This document shows, piece after piece, positions 19,685-29,115 of a DNA stretch of 64,000 nucleotides (position 1 is its first letter; the number at the start of each line of letters is the position of its first letter). The notes beneath the pieces were generated by a model. The model worked only from the letters and a program-made list of their open reading frames with translations, was not told where the DNA came from and did not search any database. Origin of the DNA: Pseudomonas sp. S06B 330 (GTDB taxonomy: Bacteria > Pseudomonadota > Gammaproteobacteria > Pseudomonadales > Pseudomonadaceae); contig NZ_CP088149.1 in assembly GCF_002845275.2 (NCBI RefSeq), positions 1,279,501 to 1,343,500 of the forward strand, read 5' to 3'. The translations under genes and the position numbers were made by a program.

Positions 19685-20077
19685 TTACTTCACGCTAATG
19701 GCGCAGTCAAAGGTCTGTACTGGACGCACTTCGGGTGCCCAAGGTTGTTGGTAAACCAGCAGCAAGTGCCCCTCACCCGCGGCGTGAGCCTGGAAGCGCC
19801 ACACCGATTGCCCGGCGCTGCCGACCACGCCGGCATCTTCCGGATGGCTGTAGACTTCGGGACCCAGGCTGCGCAGGATGCCGGCAGCAGGGTTCTGCAA
19901 CAGCCAGCGGTAGCCGGTGCTGGGATTGCTGGGCAGGGTCAGGGTGAGGTTCTGGCCGGTTTGCAGTTGCAGCGGACATTGAGCTTGTTTTTCCAGCTCG
20001 ACGGTATGGCGCGGCTGTTGGGCGCAAGCGCTGAGCAAGGCAAGACTCAAGGGGACAAGCAGGCGGGCGGCAGTCAT
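19685..20077 (-). CDS. Chagasin-type (I42) protease inhibitor-like lipoprotein
   Basis: 130 residues from the ATG at 20077, with GGAG eight bases upstream; the longer frame upstream runs into a REP element. A lipoprotein signal ends in LLSAC (Cys18). The mature domain shows the three loops of inhibitor family I42: NPSTGYRW, GVVGSAGQSVWRF and LLVYQQPW. Family members block papain-like cysteine proteases. As a lipoprotein it would face the periplasm or outside, so it does not act on the cytoplasmic Lon encoded next to it. Natural target unknown. Confidence 0.85.
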   Translation of the reverse strand: MTAARLLVPLSLALLSACAQQPRHTVELEKQAQCPLQLQTGQNLTLTLPSNPSTGYRWLLQNPAAGILRSLGPEVYSHPEDAGVVGSAGQSVWRFQAHAAGEGHLLLVYQQPWAPEVRPVQTFDCAISVK

Positions 20078-20120
20078 GTTGGCTCCGGATGAAAGTCGAG
20101 GGCGCAGCATAACCGAAGCT

Positions 20121-20175
20121 GATCGCGGGGCAAGCCCGCTCCCACCGCACCGGCAGGAGTGGGCTGGCCCCACGA
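20121..20175. repeat. REP element pair between lon and the I42 lipoprotein gene
   Basis: GATCGCGGGGCAAGCCCGC then TCCCACCGC, followed by an inverted partial copy (GGAGTGGGCTGGCCCCAC). This is the frequent P. putida-type REP unit. It also overlaps the natural termination region of lon. Confidence 0.75.
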
Positions 20176-20189
20176 TGCGCGTCAACGGA

Positions 20190-22610
20190 TCAGAACAGCA
20201 CCTTGGCGACATCACTGAAACGCTTGGCGAAGTGCACGCTCAAACCTTCCTTGAGGTAGTCGGGCAGCTCTTCGAAGTCACCACGGTTGGCTTCCGGCAG
20301 GATCAGCTCGAAGATTTTCTGGCGCCGTGCTGCAATCACCTTCTCACGTACTCCGCCAATCGGCAGGACTTGCCCGGTCAGGGTCAGCTCCCCGGTCATG
20401 GCTACCCCTTTTTTCGGGACTTGATCACGGGCCAGGGACAGCAGCGCGCTGGCCATGGTTACCCCTGCACTCGGGCCGTCCTTGGGCGTCGCCCCCTCAG
20501 GCACGTGCAGATGAATGAAGGCCTCGTTGAAAAAGCTTGGGTCGCCACCGTACTGCTTGAGGTTGGCGCTGACATAGCTGTAGGCAATTTCCGCGGATTC
20601 TTTCATCACGTCACCCAGTTGACCGGTGAGCTTGAAGCCACGGTTGAGGGTGTGGATGCGCGTTGCCTCGATCGGCAGGGTGGCGCCGCCCATGCTGGTC
20701 CAGGCAAGGCCAGTGATCACGCCCTTGCCGGCCAGCACCTGTTCGCTGCGAAACACCGGCATGCCCAACGAGGCTTCGAGGTCTTTGGGGCCGATCTTGA
20801 TCTTCTTCTCGGGGTCCTCCAGCAGTTGCACCACTGCCTTGCGTACCAGCTTGCCCAATTGCTTTTCCAACTGACGCACACCGGCTTCGCGGGCATAACC
20901 TTCGATTACCGTGCGCAAGGCAGAGTCGGTGATGCTCAGGCTGGTTTTCGCCACCCCGGCCTTGTCCAGTTGCTTGGGCCACAGGTGACGTTTGGCGATG
21001 GCCAGTTTTTCTTCGGTGATGTAGCCCGACAGACGGATGACTTCCATGCGGTCGAGCAGCGGCCCGGGAATCGAATCCAGGGTGTTGGCGGTACACACGA
21101 AGAGGACTTTGGACAAATCCAGGCGCAGGTCCAGGTAGTGGTCAAGGAAGTCGACGTTCTGCTCGGGGTCGAGGGTTTCCAGCAGCGCCGAAGCCGGGTC
21201 GCCCTGGTAGCTCTGGCCCATCTTGTCGATCTCGTCGAGCATGATCACCGGGTTCATCACCTCGACATCCTTGAGCGCTTGCACCAGCTTGCCTGGTTGC
21301 GCACCGATGTAGGTGCGACGGTGGCCTTTGATCTCGGCCTCGTCGCGCATGCCACCGACGCTGAAGCGATAGAACGGTCGACCCAGCGACTCGGCGATGG
21401 ATTTGCCGATACTGGTCTTGCCTACGCCGGGTGGGCCAACCAGGAGGACGATGGAGCCGCTGATTTCACCCTTGTAGGCGCCGATGGCCAGGAATTCAAG
21501 GATCCTGTCCTTGATATCGTCGAGCCCTGCATGGTGCTGGTCGAGGACTTTGCGGGCGTGCTTGAGGTCGAGCTTGTCTTTGCCGTACACGCCCCAGGGC
21601 AGGGCGGTAGCCCAGTCCAGATAATTGCGCGTCACCGCGTACTCTGGAGAGCCGGTCTCGAGGATCGACAGCTTGTTCATTTCTTCGTCGATACGCTTCT
21701 GCGCTGCAGGTGGCAGGGTTTTGCCCTGCAGGCGTTGCTCGAACTGTTCGAGGTCGGCGCTACGATCGTCCTTGGTCAACCCCAGCTCCTGCTGGATGAC
21801 CTTGAGCTGCTCTTTGAGGAAGAATTCGCGCTGATGTTCGCCGATCTGCCGGTTAACTTCGGCAGAGATCTCGTTTTGCAGGTGAGCGACCTCTACCTCT
21901 TTGCGCAGCATCGGCAAGACCTTCTCCATACGCTTGAGCATGGGCACGCAGTCGAGCACTTCTTGCAACTGATTGCCGGTGGCCGAGGTCAGTGCGGCGG
22001 CGAAGTCGGTCAACGGCGAAGGGTCGTTGGGGCTGAAACGGTTGAGGTAGTTCTTCAGCTCTTCGCTGTACAGCGGGTTGAGCGGCAGCAGCTCTTTGAT
22101 GGCATTGATCAGGGCCATGCCGTAGGCCTTGACCTCATCGGTCGGCTCGCTTGGTTGATGCGGGTATTCGACTTCGACCAGGTAAGGTGGGCGGTGATGT
22201 TTGAGCCAGGTGCGGATGCGTACCCGGGTCAGGCCCTGGGCGACGAACTGCAATTTACCGTTTTCGCGGCTGGCGTGGTGCACCTTGACCAGGGTGCCGT
22301 ACAGCGGCAGGGCCGAGGTGTCGAAATGGCGATGATCTTCTGGCGGCGTGTCCATGAAGAACAGGGCCAGGGAATGGTGGGGCGTCTTGGACACCAGGTC
22401 CAGGGTTTCAGCCCAGGGTTCTTCGTTGACGATGACCGGCAGCACTTGCGCGGGGAAGAACGGGCGGTTGTGGATCGGGATGACATAGACCCTTTCCGGC
22501 AGTTGTTGGCCGGGCAGGGCGAGGTTATGGCCGGTGTGCTTGGAAGCTTCAGGGTGCTCGACTTCGGCGTGTTCCTCGGGATGTTCGGGTAGATCCTGCT
22601 GATCGCTCAT
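20190..22610 (-). CDS. lon: ATP-dependent protease Lon
   Basis: 806 residues. The substrate-binding LON domain (about 40-240) follows an acidic, His-rich N-terminal extension. The AAA+ module has Walker A GPPGVGKT (392-399) and Walker B IMLDEIDKM. The protease domain has the Ser714-Lys757 dyad in PKDGPSAG and GGVREKVIAARR. It degrades damaged and regulatory proteins in the cytoplasm. Pseudomonads often carry two Lon paralogues; the acidic N-terminal extension suggests this is the one not next to clpX/hupB, a point based on memory. Confidence 0.96.
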   Translation of the reverse strand: MSDQQDLPEHPEEHAEVEHPEASKHTGHNLALPGQQLPERVYVIPIHNRPFFPAQVLPVIVNEEPWAETLDLVSKTPHHSLALFFMDTPPEDHRHFDTSALPLYGTLVKVHHASRENGKLQFVAQGLTRVRIRTWLKHHRPPYLVEVEYPHQPSEPTDEVKAYGMALINAIKELLPLNPLYSEELKNYLNRFSPNDPSPLTDFAAALTSATGNQLQEVLDCVPMLKRMEKVLPMLRKEVEVAHLQNEISAEVNRQIGEHQREFFLKEQLKVIQQELGLTKDDRSADLEQFEQRLQGKTLPPAAQKRIDEEMNKLSILETGSPEYAVTRNYLDWATALPWGVYGKDKLDLKHARKVLDQHHAGLDDIKDRILEFLAIGAYKGEISGSIVLLVGPPGVGKTSIGKSIAESLGRPFYRFSVGGMRDEAEIKGHRRTYIGAQPGKLVQALKDVEVMNPVIMLDEIDKMGQSYQGDPASALLETLDPEQNVDFLDHYLDLRLDLSKVLFVCTANTLDSIPGPLLDRMEVIRLSGYITEEKLAIAKRHLWPKQLDKAGVAKTSLSITDSALRTVIEGYAREAGVRQLEKQLGKLVRKAVVQLLEDPEKKIKIGPKDLEASLGMPVFRSEQVLAGKGVITGLAWTSMGGATLPIEATRIHTLNRGFKLTGQLGDVMKESAEIAYSYVSANLKQYGGDPSFFNEAFIHLHVPEGATPKDGPSAGVTMASALLSLARDQVPKKGVAMTGELTLTGQVLPIGGVREKVIAARRQKIFELILPEANRGDFEELPDYLKEGLSVHFAKRFSDVAKVLF

Positions 22611-22701
22611 GGGGCACCTGCGTAATGACTATGGTGCTTAGATGGGGCGGGTGGGGGGCGGTTTCAATGGCTGAGGGTTCATGTTGCGCGGCGTCGGTAT
22701 C

Positions 22702-22784
22702 GCTGGCAAGGCCAGCTCCCACAAAGTTTGCTTACATCGCCCCTGTGGGAGGCGGCCTGGCCGGTGATGGGCGGCCAGGCCGCC
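22702..22784. repeat. Intergenic hairpins downstream of gcd
   Basis: A REP-like GCTGG-CAAGG-CCAGC hairpin lies at 22702-22716. A perfect 12-bp stem, GGCGGCCTGGCC / GGCCAGGCCGCC, at 22751-22784 lies just beyond the gcd stop codon and probably ends gcd transcription. Confidence 0.8.
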
Positions 22785-22793
22785 CTACGGGCT

Positions 22794-25202
22794 TTATTCC
22801 GCCAATTTGTAAGCGATTACGTAATCGCCCATTTTGGTCCCCAGCGAGCCGTGGCCGCCAGCGGTCACCAGGACGTACTGCTTACCGTCCTTGCCGGTGT
22901 AGGTCATTGGCGTGGCCTGGCCACCTGCTGGCAGGCGCGATTTCCACAGTTCCTTGCCGGTGTTGCTGTCGTAGGCACGCAGGTACTGGTCCAGGGTGCC
23001 ACTGAGGAAACCCAGACCACCCGCGGTGACGATCGAGCCACCCATGCTTGGCACACCAATCGGCAAGCCGATCGGAATCGGCGAGCTGTCACGGCTGGTG
23101 CCGTTCTTGTGCTTCCACACGACTTGGTTGGTGGTCAGGTCGATACCGGCCACATAACCCCAGGCAGGCGCCTGGCAAGGCACGCCCAGTGGCGACATGA
23201 ACGGGTGCATGATCACTGCGTACGGGGCGCCGGTGTTCGGTTGCACACCACTGGTTTCGCTCTCACGCTTGCTGCCGGCGGCGACGTGCTCGCGTGGCAC
23301 CATCTTCGAGACGAAGGCCATGTAGTTCGGCGAAGTGAAGAGCATCTGCCGGACGGGGTCGACCGAGACACTGCCCCAGTTGAACACGCCAACGTTACCC
23401 GGATAGACCAGGCTGCCCTGCAGCGACGGCGGGGTGTACTGGCCTTCGTAGCGCAATTCGCGGAACTGGATGCGGCAGAGCATCTGGTCGAACGGGCTGG
23501 CGCCCCACATGGCTTGTTCGGTCAGGTCCGGCCCGAGCAGGTTGAGGTCCGAGCGTGCTTGGGTCGGTGCGGTATGGTCGCCTTCGACAGCACCTTGCGG
23601 GGCAGGGATCTCGCGGATCGGCACGATCGGGGTGCCGTCACGACGGTCCAGCACATACAGGCTGCCCTGTTTGGTCGGGGCGATCAGCGCCGGTTTGACG
23701 CCATCGGCGGTCTTCAGGTCGAGCAGCGTCGGCTGGCTGCCGACGTCCATGTCCCACAGGTCGTGGTGGGTGAACTGGTAGTTCCAGCGTACCTTGCCGT
23801 TGGCCAGGTCGAGGGCGACGATACCGGCGCTGAATTTCTCGGCGCCAGGGGTGCGGTCAGCGCCCCACTGGTCAGGAGTCTGGTTGCCCAGGGGCAGGAA
23901 GACCATGCCCAGTTTCTCGTCGACACTGGCCAGCGACCACATGTTTGCCGAGTTGCGGCTGTAGGTCTTGCCCGGTGCCAGTGGTGCGGTGTCATCCGGG
24001 TTGTTGCTGTCCCAGTTCCACACCAGACGGCCATCGTGGACGTCGTAGGCACGAATCACCCCGGACGGTTCGTTGGTCGATTCGTTATCGGTGACATGAC
24101 CACCGATGATCACCAGTTCACGGGTGATCGCCGCTGGCGAGGTGGAGTAGTAACCGCCAGCAGTGAACGGGCCGATGCCCGTGGTCAGGTCGATTACACC
24201 CTGGTTGCCAAAGCCTTCACAGACCTTGCCGGTGTCGGCGTTCAGGGCAATCAGGCGTGCGTCGGCGGTGGGCAGGTAAAGGCGACGCGGACAGCTGCGC
24301 GCAACGACCTGGCCTGCATCAGAGATCTTCGGCGCCGGGCTGCCGTCAACACTGACGTAGCTGTTTTCGTCATAGTACGAGACACCACGGCAGGTCATGT
24401 GGGCGAAGCCCTTGAAGCCGACCGGGCTCTTGATCTGTGGATCGAAGCGCCAGATTTCAGCGCCGGTGTCCGGGTCCAGGGCCAGCACCTTGCTGTGGGC
24501 CGTGCAGGCGTAGAGCATGCCGTTGACCTTAAGCGGGGTGTTCTGGTTGGTCAGTTCCACCGGGTCATTGTCGGTCGGCAGGTCACCGGTGCGGATGCGC
24601 CAGGCTTCCTGCAGCTTGTGCACGTTGTCCGGAGTGATTTGACGCAGCGGTGAATAGCGATCACCAAATTCGGTGCGGCCGTAAGCCTGCCAATCGCCAT
24701 CGGGCATTTGCGGCGCAGTGCTACTCAGGCCGCTGCTGTCGCGACCCAGCTTGCCCTTGATTTCACCGGGATGGGTGAACTGGCTGGCCACCGCCGTTGC
24801 CCCCGAGAGGACCACGGCCAGGCTCAGCAGGGCGGGGTTGATCTTCGACGGATTGCCGCGCAGTGGGCGGCGTGCCCAAGGCAACAGCAGCACCACGCCG
24901 AGGGCGAACCACAGGGCCAGACGCGGCACCAGTTGCCACCAGTCCAGGCCCACTTCCCACAGCGCCCAGAGGGTGCTGCCCAGCAGTACCAGGCCATACA
25001 AGCCCAGGGCGTGACGGCGCAGGGCCAGCAGGAGGATGCCCGACAGGGCGAAGCCGATTCCGGCGATCAGGTAATACAGCGAGCCGCCAAGCTGGCTCAA
25101 CTTGATACCGCCCGCCAGCAGGGCCAGGCCCATCAGCAGCAACAGCACGCCAATCAGGCGCGGCAGCCAGCGGGTTCTACTCAAGGCACCTTCTGTGCTC
25201 AT
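22794..25202 (-). CDS. gcd: Membrane-bound PQQ glucose dehydrogenase
   Basis: 802 residues. It oxidises glucose to gluconolactone on the periplasmic face and passes electrons to ubiquinone. Five membrane helices fill about residues 10-145, followed by an eight-bladed PQQ propeller with tryptophan-docking repeats (DWQAYGRTEFGDRYSPL, LTNQNTPLKVNGMLYACTAHS, GMVFLPLGN, GKELWKSRLPAGGQATP). The C-terminus is the usual GGHGSLGTKMGDYVIAYKL. It begins 30 bp after oprB, so uptake across the outer membrane and oxidation are encoded together. PQQ synthesis genes are not in the window. Confidence 0.97.
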   Translation of the reverse strand: MSTEGALSRTRWLPRLIGVLLLLMGLALLAGGIKLSQLGGSLYYLIAGIGFALSGILLLALRRHALGLYGLVLLGSTLWALWEVGLDWWQLVPRLALWFALGVVLLLPWARRPLRGNPSKINPALLSLAVVLSGATAVASQFTHPGEIKGKLGRDSSGLSSTAPQMPDGDWQAYGRTEFGDRYSPLRQITPDNVHKLQEAWRIRTGDLPTDNDPVELTNQNTPLKVNGMLYACTAHSKVLALDPDTGAEIWRFDPQIKSPVGFKGFAHMTCRGVSYYDENSYVSVDGSPAPKISDAGQVVARSCPRRLYLPTADARLIALNADTGKVCEGFGNQGVIDLTTGIGPFTAGGYYSTSPAAITRELVIIGGHVTDNESTNEPSGVIRAYDVHDGRLVWNWDSNNPDDTAPLAPGKTYSRNSANMWSLASVDEKLGMVFLPLGNQTPDQWGADRTPGAEKFSAGIVALDLANGKVRWNYQFTHHDLWDMDVGSQPTLLDLKTADGVKPALIAPTKQGSLYVLDRRDGTPIVPIREIPAPQGAVEGDHTAPTQARSDLNLLGPDLTEQAMWGASPFDQMLCRIQFRELRYEGQYTPPSLQGSLVYPGNVGVFNWGSVSVDPVRQMLFTSPNYMAFVSKMVPREHVAAGSKRESETSGVQPNTGAPYAVIMHPFMSPLGVPCQAPAWGYVAGIDLTTNQVVWKHKNGTSRDSSPIPIGLPIGVPSMGGSIVTAGGLGFLSGTLDQYLRAYDSNTGKELWKSRLPAGGQATPMTYTGKDGKQYVLVTAGGHGSLGTKMGDYVIAYKLAE

Positions 25203-25232
25203 CGTGTGTTCTCCGTTAGGTGAAAAGGGCGA

Positions 25233-26591
25233 TTAAAAACTGCTTTGAATCTTGATCCCGCCGATCAGCGCGTCGTCGACCTGGCTCACGCCACCGGGGT
25301 GGCGGATGTACTGCAGGTTCGGGCGCACGGTCAGCCAGTCAGCCAGGTGAATGCCGTAATACAGCTCGGCGCTGTACTCGGTGTCCTGGATCGGACGGAA
25401 CAGGGGGTCGTTGTAGTCGCTGACGCCGTTGGCTTGATTAAGCGCCTTGGCGTTCTTGCGGTAGGCAGGGTTGACGTGCACGCGGGCCAGGGCGAAACCG
25501 ATGTCGTCCTTGGCGCGGGCATCGAAGGGCCCCTTGTACACCACACCTGCCTGAACATAGTTGTCGATGGCGTTGGTCTTCTTGTCGTGCAACGTGGCGT
25601 TGGCGAACACACTCAGGCCACGGGAGTGGTCGGAAGCTTGCGACGTTACTTGTTGCTGGGCACCGAGCCAGAAGCCGTGCTTGCTCGAACTGCTGCGATA
25701 AGCCTGGCCGCTCAGTGCCGCCGGTTGGTCGTTGCTGTCCTTGTAGACATCAGTTGCCTTGGCATTACTGTAGTAGTAACCGGCGCGATATTCCCCTTTC
25801 AGGCCGTTGACGGCCGGGCTCCACACCAGTTCGACCGGTATCACCGCACCTTGGGTGCCGCTACCGCTGAGCTTGAAGCCGTTGTCACGGTCCAGGTTCG
25901 AGGGGTTCTGCTCATAGGCACCGATTTGCGCATAGAGCTCGGGGGTCAGGTTGTACTTGACCCGCAGGGCCCACTGGCTGACCGGCCAGTTGTACCAGAT
26001 GTCGCCGACCCAGTTGCCGACCTGGGAGCCGCAGAAGGCCAGGTTCTGGAAGTCGCAGGGGAAGCTGTTGAAATCTTCGCCTTGACCGAAACGGCCGAAT
26101 TTCACATCCAGGGCGCCATCGAAGTACTTCTGCTTGATCCACATCTGCGTCAGGCGCCAGGTTTGGCCACGACCCCAGACTTCCTGGGCCGAGGTGAAGC
26201 CACCAACTCGCGGGTCGTTGATACGGTCGTTGCTGATGTTGTTGCCGTTGCGCTCGGTGACGGTCAGCTGGAACTCGGCGTCGTGCCAGCCGAGGATCTT
26301 CTGCAGGTCGAAGTGAGTACCGAGAGTGAACTGGTCGCTGTAGCGTGCGGTTTTGTCGTCGTCATAGCCGCCGTGCAGGTTGGCGCCCATCTCGCCGGTG
26401 TAGCCGAGGGTAAAGTCGTAGCCGCGCTCAGCCAGCTCCGTGCGGGTGCCGCCCCAATCGCCGAGCATCCATGGCGAGTCACTGGCGAACATCGCAGCCG
26501 CCTGGGCAGTCGGTGCCAGGCTGGCGATGGCCAGACCCGAAAGCAACGTTCGGGTGGCGGGGGAAAGGCGTGAACGATGAATCTGAGGCAT
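25233..26591 (-). CDS. oprB: Carbohydrate-selective porin OprB
   Basis: 452 residues. A signal peptide ends at TAQA near residue 32. The mature barrel starts with SPWMLGDWGGTRTELAERGY, the OprB family hallmark, and ends in IGGIKIQSSF with terminal Phe. It admits glucose and related sugars. Placed directly upstream of gcd on the same strand. Pseudomonas genomes often hold several OprB copies, so this may be the gcd-linked paralogue rather than the main glucose-uptake one. Confidence 0.93.
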   Translation of the reverse strand: MPQIHRSRLSPATRTLLSGLAIASLAPTAQAAAMFASDSPWMLGDWGGTRTELAERGYDFTLGYTGEMGANLHGGYDDDKTARYSDQFTLGTHFDLQKILGWHDAEFQLTVTERNGNNISNDRINDPRVGGFTSAQEVWGRGQTWRLTQMWIKQKYFDGALDVKFGRFGQGEDFNSFPCDFQNLAFCGSQVGNWVGDIWYNWPVSQWALRVKYNLTPELYAQIGAYEQNPSNLDRDNGFKLSGSGTQGAVIPVELVWSPAVNGLKGEYRAGYYYSNAKATDVYKDSNDQPAALSGQAYRSSSSKHGFWLGAQQQVTSQASDHSRGLSVFANATLHDKKTNAIDNYVQAGVVYKGPFDARAKDDIGFALARVHVNPAYRKNAKALNQANGVSDYNDPLFRPIQDTEYSAELYYGIHLADWLTVRPNLQYIRHPGGVSQVDDALIGGIKIQSSF

Positions 26592-26679
26592 GAGATAGCG
26601 CTATCTTTTGATTGTTGAACAAACGGCAAGTGCACCGGGTCCTGGGGATCGTCGGCGATAAGGCTGCAGGGGAGTTAAC

Positions 26680-26693
26680 TGAAGCGGTTCAGC
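26680..26693. promoter_or_regulatory. Palindrome upstream of oprB
   Basis: CTGAA-GCGG-TTCAG is a perfect inverted repeat ~90 bp upstream of the oprB start. It may be a regulator site; no known regulator is recognised. It is close to an AT-rich stretch (26712-26745) that could hold the promoter. Confidence 0.3.
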
Positions 26694-26823
26694 TTGCGGC
26701 GGGGAGGATATAGCTGAATTTGTAATAAAAAAAGTCAATTCAACAAGAGGCACCGTTGCCGGATCGGTAACAGTCCGGTGGGAACACAGCGTGGAGCAGC
26801 TATCAGTGGAAACTGTCCTTTAT

Positions 26824-26852
26824 TGTGGGAGCGGATGAATCCGCTCCCACGA
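26824..26852. repeat. REP-type hairpin after the TonB receptor gene
   Basis: GTGGGAGCGGAT-GA-ATCCGCTCCCAC is a perfect inverted repeat, the same element as at 8100-8127. It lies just beyond the stop of the zinc receptor gene and may end its transcript. Confidence 0.85.
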
Positions 26853-26868
26853 CGGCTCTGATCAGCAA

Positions 26869-28917
26869 TCAGAAACGGGTGCGCAGGCCCACCTCGACAC
26901 TCCGCCCCGGAGCCGGAGCGATGTCACGTAGGATGGAGCTGGCATAGCGCACGGTCTGGTCGGTGAGGTTTTCACCGCGAACAAAGGCCAGCCACTGGCT
27001 CTGGCCGATGTCGAAGCGATAGCCCAGGCTGGCGCCCAAGGTGGTATAGCCATCGGTGCTGGTTTCATTGTCCGGTTTGTGATGCTGGGCGCTGGCATGC
27101 TGCACATCAACCCGTGCCTGCCAGCGCTCCAGTTCCCACAGCAGGCCGCTGTTCAGGCGCAGCGGGGCAATACGCGGCAAGTCTTCGCCGCTGTCCAGGT
27201 TCTTGGCTCGGGTGTAGTCGCCGGACAGTTCCAGGGCAAAGCTGCCCAGGCGGTTTTGCGCCAGTTGCCAGCGGTCCTGGGCCTCGATCCCGTAGAAGCG
27301 GGCGCGCACGCCTTTGTATAGATACTCGGGTACGTCACCCCCATGGTCATGGTCATGATCGTGGTCTTCCTCGCCATGGTCGTGATCGTGACCTTCGCGC
27401 ATATTGCCGCTGGCCAGCAGACCGATGTAGTTGCGGAAATGGCTATAGAACACGCCGACACTGCCTTTGTGCGTGCCGTTGTCGAAGCGCAGGGCCAAGT
27501 CGCTGGAAATCGCTTTCTCTTTATTCAAGTCAGGATCGCCGACCTCATAGGTGCCGGTAGCGACGTGGGCACCATTGGCATACAGCTCGTAGAAGGTCGG
27601 TGCGCGTTCGGTGTAGCCAAGGGTGGCTGCCAGTGACCAGATAGGCGTCAGTTCATAGACGGCCCCGGAAGACAGGCTGGCGGCGGTGAAGCTGCTGGTG
27701 CTGTCGGCATGGGCAAAACGTTCACTGCCCTGGCTGTCGGGATTGATGCGGGTGTGTTCCAGGCGACCGCCCAGGCTCAGGTTAAGGCGCTCGCTGGCTT
27801 GCCATTGTTCAAGCATGAATAGCGCCAGTGAGTCGGTATCGGTCTGCGGTACGAAGGCTTCTTCACCCAGAGCGGAAAACTCGTTGCGGCTGACTTGGGC
27901 GCCGATCACGCCTTCCACCGGCCCCAATGGCTGGTGCCGCGCTTCGACCCGCGCTTCGTAGCCCTTGTTCTTGAAGGTGGTATGCACGTCGCCGCCTTCC
28001 AGTTCGCGGTGCTGGTAATCGGTGTAACCGAGGTCGATTTTCAATGTGCTGAAAGGGCCGTCCAGGTCCCGCAATTCGGAGGCGAAGCCGTAGTGATCCT
28101 GTTGCATGTCCAGGCGTACGCCCGGTTCGGCCACTGAGCCGTAATTTGAGTCGTAGCGGCTGTAGGACAGGCCGGTATAGCCGTGATCCCAATGGTAGGC
28201 CCCGCCGAGGGCGCCGCCATCCTGACGGCCGTCACTGTTTTCCAGGCGGTGGCGGTCCCCTGGCTCTTCACTATTACGCACCTTGGAGCTGCGGGCGTAG
28301 CCGGGAATGCGCAGGTCATTGAACTGGCGACTGTTGGCGTCCAGGTGCAAGGCAAAGCGGCCATCGCCGGCTTCCAGTTTGCCGGCGCTGCTGCGGGTGG
28401 TGTCGGCCCCGCCATAGCGCAACTCGCCGGCACCCTGAATACCGTCGATGGGCGAGGTGGGAATGCGGTTATCAAAGCTATTGACCACTCCACCAATGGC
28501 GTTGCCGCCATAGAGCAGGGCAGCGGGACCACGGACGATTTCGATGCGCTCAACGGTCGCCGGGTCCAACGGTACGGCGTGATCGTAGGACAGCGACGAC
28601 GCATCCAGGGCACCGACACCATTGCGCAGAATACGGATGCGGTCGCCATCCAGGCCGCGGATCACCGGACGACTGGCCCCGGGGCCGAACCAGGTCGAAG
28701 CGACGCCGGGTTGGTTGTTCAGGGTCTGGCCGAGGCTACCTTTTTGTTGCAGGGTCAGGTCGTCACCTTCGAGCACTGTCGTGGGGGCAGCCAGCTCGCT
28801 GTTACCCAGCGGGTTGGCGGTGATGACCTGGGATTCGAGCTCCACAGCCTGACTCAGTGGCGAAGCGAGCCACAGGGCGGCGGCGATGGGAGAGAGTCGA
28901 AGGGGCAAGTGACGCAT
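26869..28917 (-). CDS. znuD: TonB-dependent outer-membrane receptor, ZnuD-type zinc transporter
   Basis: 682 residues. A signal peptide (ALWLASPLSQAVE) is followed by a plug domain (about 35-145; RPVIRGLDGDRIRILRNGV, VERIEIVRGPAALLYGG) and a 22-strand barrel ending in VEVGLRTRF. A His/Asp-rich loop near residues 500-520 (GHDHDHGEEDHDHDHDHGG) is the mark of ZnuD-like zinc receptors. An excellent Zur-box match lies 32 bp upstream of the start codon, so it should be made under zinc starvation. No znuABC genes are in the window. Confidence 0.9.
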   Translation of the reverse strand: MRHLPLRLSPIAAALWLASPLSQAVELESQVITANPLGNSELAAPTTVLEGDDLTLQQKGSLGQTLNNQPGVASTWFGPGASRPVIRGLDGDRIRILRNGVGALDASSLSYDHAVPLDPATVERIEIVRGPAALLYGGNAIGGVVNSFDNRIPTSPIDGIQGAGELRYGGADTTRSSAGKLEAGDGRFALHLDANSRQFNDLRIPGYARSSKVRNSEEPGDRHRLENSDGRQDGGALGGAYHWDHGYTGLSYSRYDSNYGSVAEPGVRLDMQQDHYGFASELRDLDGPFSTLKIDLGYTDYQHRELEGGDVHTTFKNKGYEARVEARHQPLGPVEGVIGAQVSRNEFSALGEEAFVPQTDTDSLALFMLEQWQASERLNLSLGGRLEHTRINPDSQGSERFAHADSTSSFTAASLSSGAVYELTPIWSLAATLGYTERAPTFYELYANGAHVATGTYEVGDPDLNKEKAISSDLALRFDNGTHKGSVGVFYSHFRNYIGLLASGNMREGHDHDHGEEDHDHDHDHGGDVPEYLYKGVRARFYGIEAQDRWQLAQNRLGSFALELSGDYTRAKNLDSGEDLPRIAPLRLNSGLLWELERWQARVDVQHASAQHHKPDNETSTDGYTTLGASLGYRFDIGQSQWLAFVRGENLTDQTVRYASSILRDIAPAPGRSVEVGLRTRF

Positions 28918-28948
28918 GGGCGGCGGGTTTCCTTGGTAGCGTTATAAT

Positions 28949-28967
28949 ATTGATATAATATAACATT
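28949..28967. promoter_or_regulatory. Zur box upstream of znuD
   Basis: ATTGATATAATATAACATT fits the gammaproteobacterial Zur core AATGTTATA-N-TATAACATT at 17 of 18 specified positions by one count or 16 by a strict one; two bases of the left arm differ. It lies in an AT-rich island (28941-28968) between znuD and the plus-strand gene at 29116, overlapping the likely znuD promoter. Confidence 0.8.
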
Positions 28968-29115
28968 ACCATTGGCGTTCATTGCAACGCGCCTGCATTC
29001 ACTGTGGGCGTGAGCTCATCACAGGGGTTGCGTGCACTAGAATGTTTAAAAGTCTGAAGACTTGCGGCCCGCCCCTGGGCTAAGGTGCGCACCTTTGATT
29101 CGCTGGAGCACAGGC

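Noticed and set aside
20076..22592. 838-codon open frame antisense to lon
   Set aside because: It mirrors lon exactly, has no ribosome-binding site or domain, and arises from GC-rich codon bias.
22728..24653. 641-codon open frame antisense to gcd
   Set aside because: Complementary to the conserved gcd gene; composition unlike a real protein.
26610..26626. TTGTTGAACAA near oprB as a HexR site
   Set aside because: HexR sites need seven or eight bases between TTGT and ACAA; here only three.
27343..27461. His/Asp codon repeats in znuD as a possible low-complexity DNA repeat
   Set aside because: They encode the functional His-rich loop expected for this receptor family, so no separate element is needed.
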